A stretch of 64,000 bases of DNA from Plectrocnemia conspersa. Lineage: Eukaryota; Arthropoda; Insecta; Trichoptera; Polycentropodidae. The position numbers and the translations under genes were made by a program. The notes below the pieces were generated by a model. That model was not told where the DNA came from, made no database searches, and saw only the letters and a list, made by a program, of their open reading frames with translations. Shown piece after piece: positions 59,653 through 64,000 of this stretch. The number at the start of each line of letters is the position of its first letter. The first letter of the stretch is position 1. The stretch spans positions 124,001 through 188,000 of the forward strand of contig VTFK01000065.1 in the NCBI GenBank assembly GCA_009617715.1, given 5' to 3'.

Positions 59653-60480
59653 TATAAAATTATACATATATACGATTTGACTACGACTGATATTTATAAT
59701 TTGTTATTTATTACAGATATTAATATATATTAAATAACCTTAATACAATTTTATACTTGTAACAAAGTCTCCTGTTACCAAAATAACTTTTATTTAGTGT
59801 ATGGTGTAGAAAGTTCTATAAATATTCCTCGAAGGTATTTAAGTTAAATAATAAAATTATTATAATGATCGATTTTTTTATTGCCAAAGTTTTAATGAAT
59901 ATGTGTCTCACAATATGCAAAGTAAAGCTTCAAGGGCAGAAATTATTCAAAGATTTTGGACATTCTTGGAAACAGCGACAAAATAATTTGTTGGATGATT
60001 AATGTTGATAACTTGCCGCCCTTTGACCCTTATCTCGGCCGGTTACTGTTTATTGTTATTATATTGACTGTGAACGATATTATATGGTGATTATAACTAT
60101 GTATATAAATTCGAAGTCGATGTAGTGTGCCATTAGTATTCCATTTGGATAGTTAGACATGAGCTAAACACGTCCATAATATTCGCGATACGTCCCAACA
60201 CATAATTTTGTGTAATGCAATTAGGGCGGCAATAACTCGGTAATAACATTGGTTTTTAACACATAAGTTACGACATAAATAATAAAACAATTAATATTTA
60301 TGCAATAAATATTATTGTTAAAAATTTTATACAATATTTGATGGACGATTTAATAGCCTTTCTTTATTTCGCTAAAACGTTACTAACAAATAAATTAGAT
60401 TATCTTTAATATTGTATTTTAATAATATTCTTGAAAGCGTGTTTTCGAGGTGATTGCTCGAACAGGAGGCGAGTCAGTAG
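59653..60480. other. AT-rich interval without a recognisable gene
   Basis: Patches at 59990-60060 and 60170-60250 are slightly richer. No open frame. Confidence 0.5.
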
Positions 60481-60513
60481 GCAAAGAAGTTCTTGTAACG
60501 AAGAAGTTATTGG

Positions 60514-60560
60514 AGCGAAGTAGTGATCCGAGTATCGATGTGTAGTGGAATCGAGTATGT
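60514..60560 (+). repeat. Dispersed repeat, copy 2 (partner at 8016-8060)
   Basis: GCGAAGTAGTGATCCGAGTA and the following 27 nt match copy 1 with few substitutions. The sequence on its right up to about 60730 is GC-richer with a 64-codon frame (60545-60739). It is therefore more likely repeat than gene. Confidence 0.5.
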
Positions 60561-61072
60561 ATAGTCAGATTTTATACCACATTATATACACAATCGTGAA
60601 TGTAAACTGTACACAAAGCGCACATAGGAATGCTGTGTTATTCTATACAGCTGCTAGGTTCGTGGGCATAGTTCGCGGGGCTTCAGATTCGTATCTGGCG
60701 TGTCCCTCGACTGGTGTTGTATATAAATCGCTACTATAATTTTGATTTGTTCTCTTCGTTGATTCAGCAAAAATAATATTTTAAAATATTTAAATACCTA
60801 TAAAGCAATATTTAGATACCTACTTAATTTGTTTTAATATTTTAAGATTTTATAAGCACTGTATAAAAACATTTTTAATACTATTTATGACATCTCTCAA
60901 ACAGCTATATCGTATATTATATTACGTTTATCAACAATTTCAATATAACTTGTTCCTATGTACAAAGAGGATCTTCGTTTATCTAGAACAATAGAGCATG
61001 TGTTTATAAAACTTTAATGGAATAATTTCAGACTGATTTATAAGTGTGATATTTAGCAGATTAAAACATCAA

Positions 61073-61270
61073 ACTGAAACCGTAAGAAAATATTTCAAAA
61101 TACAACGTCTTAAATAGGGTGGATATCTACTCCGCATGGATGACTCAAAACCTGCAAAGCGGCTAGCTTTTAATAAGCTTTTTAAAGAGCTTAATTAGAC
61201 CGCGACTGTACAGAGACATTTGCACGCTCTACATGACCATGGCAACTAGCGATGCTTAGCCCAGAAAAAC
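61073..61270 (+). pseudogene. Non-LTR retrotransposon reverse transcriptase relic (C-terminal part), copy 2
   Basis: One frame, interrupted by three TAG stops, reads ETVRKYFKIQRLK, stop (a former Trp), GGYLLRMDDSKPAKRLAFNK LF, then after a gap RHLHALHDHGN, stop, RCLAQKN. This follows the insect LINE pattern IKxxRLxWxGHVxRMDDSRPAKR...RDLxALxxxNWxxLAQDR. At least two stops are single-base changes from Trp codons. The reading frame is otherwise kept over about 58 codons, so this copy is less scrambled than the one at 57820. Confidence 0.8.
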
Positions 61271-61475
61271 TAAAGCGAAAAATGGATGATAATATTAGAT
61301 AAAGTCAAGTCTCACAGACTGTAACGCCAGAATGAAATATTTTTTTAAAAAATAGTTTATTTTTCCATTTTTATTAAATTTTGCTTTACTGAAAACTTGC
61401 AGTGTTTCTAACCAATTGGGTAAAAAACTAAATGGCAAAATGTTAGAGTACCTGTTGGGTTAATTAATTTGCTTT
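61271..61475. other. AT-rich spacer after LINE relic
   Basis: Probably includes the decayed 3' non-coding end of the LINE. Nothing else seen. Confidence 0.4.
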
Positions 61476-61479
61476 TGTT

Positions 61480-61990
61480 GGTGGTGGACGTACAATCAAG
61501 AGTTGGAAAGCTCGCATTGGCGTGACAGTGTTAAAATAGTTGGTGTAACGTTCCCAGCATACGTTTGCTGCACAAAGCGAACAAGACGCTTACGAAAAGC
61601 AGGTGCTGTGTGTATGTATGTGTAAAGTTTCTCGCAACTTTCGATTTAATTCAAGCAACTATTTCACATTTCAGTTGACGCAGAGAAGGCGCGCATTCGC
61701 TGCAGCCTCATTGCTGTAGGAAAGAAGAGAGCTTTTGAAAGCTCTACTCCTCGGCACGTGTATGGTCTTAAAAGCAACGGAGCAAAGGGTAGACAGGAGC
61801 GATTTATTTTGATCTTCTTCCCCGTCTCCTCGAAAAGCGCTGATGAAAAATAAAAATCACAACGCAATCCTCCAGTCGCTTTGAATTAAAAGACGAAACC
61901 GCTTTGTGCAACTGGAGAATCTTCTTGAAACGCGCACCACTTTGACACATTCTCTTCGTACATACTTTGTGTACGTTTGTGTTCATTATA
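61480..61990. promoter_or_regulatory. GC-richer island, candidate regulatory element
   Basis: CpG-containing block about 1 kb upstream of the four-exon gene at 62965. Minus-strand frames of 60-67 codons have no domain. It includes a CACGTG E-box (near 61756-61761) and an internal palindrome GAGAGCTTTTGAAAGCTCT (61728-61746). Its position fits a promoter or enhancer of the downstream gene, but no core promoter element can be fixed. Confidence 0.3.
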
Positions 61991-62964
61991 TTATATCAGT
62001 GAAATCCAGTTAAAGCTAAACGAATGTATATGACATAAAAATATTAGCACTGCATTTTTTTTATAAATATATTCTTGGAAGGTATCATAAACATGCAAAT
62101 ACGTAAAACATATTTTTATAAAAGGTTAACAAGATAATAATATAATAAATTTCCAAGTAATTTAATTTTTCATTAGAAATAATAATTACCAATATGTTTA
62201 TTATAATATTATTTTTATTTAATAAGTTTATATCAAGAGTAGAGATCGTTTTTATTTATATATTTTGTAGTCTATATTTGAAAAACTAATTATACTATAT
62301 TTTGATACAAAGAACAGAGTGACTTAAATTAAAAACAATATTTCAGTCTTTATTTTTTTATATAATTTAAAATGCAATTCTTTGGGACCACTATAACTGG
62401 TTTTAATAAATGATTTAAAAACTAGGGATTTAATGATTTGTTTTACTCAATATCTCATACTTTTAACTTGTCTTTCCTATTATAAAAATGTTTCTAAGGC
62501 AAGGCCGATAATATCTAAATATTTAATTGCTTTTAGCTTAAAAAATAAAAATAAGCAGAATTTTTATTGTTTCTTTTAGATATAAGTATACATTTATATT
62601 CATATTAAAAATTCTTTGCTTTAATAATATATAACAATAATAATCGTACGATTTGATATAATTAATAGTTCAATAAATACAACAACTTTAAACGTTTAGT
62701 TTTTCAATATGTATAGTAAATTATATTTGTGTAAATTAAACATGCGTCATATTTTATAAAGCATAGCACAATTTTACGTTAGATTTATCGTGCGTTGTAA
62801 GCATTTTAACACACTTTGATGTTTGTAATGGTTTATTTCTGGAAGATTTATATTTAACTCATTTTTAGCAGCAGTAGTCATGGATTAGTCTGAGAGTGAA
62901 GTTCGCTACGAAGAAAACATTGTGATATAAACTTAAAAAATATATATATATATTAAAATCCAAA
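61991..62964. other. AT-rich upstream region of the four-exon gene
   Basis: No coding frame. A (TA)n tract lies at about 62940-62952, directly before the start codon. 5' non-coding exons could be present but cannot be identified. Confidence 0.4.
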
Positions 62965-63771
62965 ATGGACAGAGAAAATAAGTGCTGTTTTCTATGTGAA
63001 TATCAGAGAGGCGTAAAAATTGTTGGCTGGATAGAATTTGTGAGTCTTTAAACAACAAATCATATATTTGAAGCTACTTCTTTAAATATTTAAAAAAAAT
63101 ATTATTTGTTGATAGGTATGTTCCAGTATTATATTAACATCTCTAAGTATTCTAAGAATATTTTCAACTGAATTAGATTTTCATTTTAGTAATAACAAAG
63201 GTATATATAAAGATATATAAATTTTAATAAAATATGGTAATAACTATTTTTTTAGTTGTGAGCGTGATACTGGAAATTCTTATTGGAGTGTTTATATATT
63301 ATGTAATAATAAATATTTGCTTAGTTATTGCAATGAAAAAGGTACTAAAAATTTTCAATACACAATAAAATTTAATTATTTATATAAATAATAATATTAT
63401 ATTATTTTCAGCGCAAAAGAATATTATTAATTCCATGTGTTATTTCGTATGTATTAATAATGGCAATATTCTTATTGTTTTCAATTATTTTTATACCAGC
63501 GTATTTTACGCCAAATTATTATGCATATGGTATTACATGGTTTTGTTTGATTATTTTATATGAAGGTTTGTATAACATATATTATTTTATTAGTTATATA
63601 TTAAATTTATTTTTCAAATGTCTTTTTACAGCTATTCATATATACTTCAGTTTTGCTATTATAAAGACGTACAAAGAAATAAAACGAGAAGATACGATGG
63701 CAATGCGTTTCAATCAACAGTATACCTCGGAAACCAATGTGTCTTATATACCTGTAAATACTAACTTGTGA
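62965..63771 (+). CDS. Small multi-pass membrane protein, four exons
   Basis: Exons 62965-63043, 63256-63341, 63412-63565 and 63632-63771 join in phase to 152 codons plus TGA. The N-terminus (MDRENKCCFLCEYQRGVKIV then GW) has the Cys-Cys...Cys...G...GW look of an insect family of small four-helix membrane proteins (LAPTM4/DUF4728-like; by pattern only). Hydrophobic segments follow at about residues 18-53, 58-80 (ILLIPCVISYVLIMAIFLLF) and 90-115. The C-terminal tail is polar, with several Tyr (KTYKEIKRED to VSYIPVNTNL). Introns 2 and 3 have good GT..AG ends (70 and 66 nt). Intron 1 is uncertain: the in-phase donor (GTCTTT) is weak, and a strong GTGAGT lies 4 nt upstream out of phase. An ATG at 63234 in frame with exon 2 offers an alternative start. 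Function unknown, probably an endosomal or plasma-membrane protein. Confidence 0.75.
63566..63631 (+). other. 66-nt in-frame intron 3, no stop codon
   Basis: Begins GTTTGT and ends TTTTTACAG. Its length is a multiple of three and it contains no stop in the coding frame. Retention would therefore insert 22 mainly hydrophobic residues between YE and AIHIYF instead of truncating the protein. Confidence 0.6.
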
Positions 63772-64000
63772 TATAATATTATATATTCCGGTAAATACAA
63801 TTTAATACATTTTTTATTAAAAGATAGATTCTTGTATTCAAAAAAAATTCTTCTTATTTAACCTAATTTATTAATTTGAATTAACAAAATGCTTACAATT
63901 TTTTATATGTATATATATTATTAGAATCTCGGGATTGATCGCGATTTACATTTACTTTTCTATATTTCGGCTGTGATGCTCCAGCCATGATCACTGTGTT
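63772..64000. other. 3' flank of the four-exon gene
   Basis: AT-rich sequence after the stop codon. No canonical AATAAA is seen close by; variant A/T-rich signals such as ATTAAA (63816-63821) could serve for polyadenylation. The last 60 nt are slightly richer and may begin another element outside the window. Confidence 0.4.

Noticed and set aside
60545..60739. 64-codon plus-strand frame
   Set aside because: Adjoins a dispersed repeat copy and has no domain; more likely repeat-derived.
1..64000. CRISPR arrays, rRNA genes, operons, bacterial promoters or terminators
   Set aside because: No regularly spaced repeats, rRNA-like blocks or prokaryotic gene organisation anywhere. The sequence is eukaryotic.

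Overview
The window reads as intergenic and intronic DNA from an AT-rich insect genome, most likely a moth or butterfly (Lepidoptera). The grounds are small spliced introns with GT..AG ends (about 66-71 nt), R1-clade, mariner and hAT transposon remains, and a LINE/SINE-type 3' tail near 9160-9220 that resembles tails I know from lepidopteran repeats. There is no bacterial operon structure, rRNA gene, convincing tRNA gene or CRISPR array. Most of the sequence is A/T-rich with stops in all frames. Most short open frames are chance or lie inside repeats.

Only two loci look like host protein genes. At the right end (62965-63771, +) four exons join in phase into a protein of about 152 residues: a small multi-pass membrane protein with a Cys-Cys-rich N-terminus. 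It resembles an insect family of four-helix membrane proteins. Its first splice donor is odd, and its last intron can be read through in frame. At 42611-43379 (-) two exons, possibly three, join in phase into an unrecognised protein of about 173 residues that ends in a single C-terminal membrane anchor. This is the best candidate for something undescribed. A coding-like patch at 18966-19290 (-), with a signal-peptide-like segment, is a weaker third candidate.

Mobile elements explain most of the rest that can be named. A complete but internally deleted hAT element lies at 33175-34287, with 14-bp inverted ends, an 8-bp target duplication and a decayed C-terminal dimerisation domain. A 597-bp internally deleted mariner lies at 38373-38969, and a second mariner scrap at 8325-8480. 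A hAT transposase scrap lies at 48355-48633. A 5'-truncated R1-clade LINE lies at 49869-52855 (-), immediately beside an older, diverged relative in the same orientation (about 49205-49800). Two decayed LINE reverse transcriptase C-terminal regions lie at about 57820-58140 and 61073-61270 (+). A 309-bp inverted-repeat element lies at 57189-57497, and several isolated transposon ends and short dispersed repeats are also present.

The remaining structure is a series of islands, richer in G+C and CpG, set in the AT-rich background: 10620-10880, 16085-16510, 18860-19290, 20630-21280, 24440-24840, 34840-35300, 39285-39610, 46650-47130, 56380-56800 and 61480-61990. They mostly lack plausible reading frames. 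They look like candidate conserved regulatory elements of a gene-poor interval, perhaps around a developmental gene outside the window, but this is inference. I saw no multi-gene novel system.
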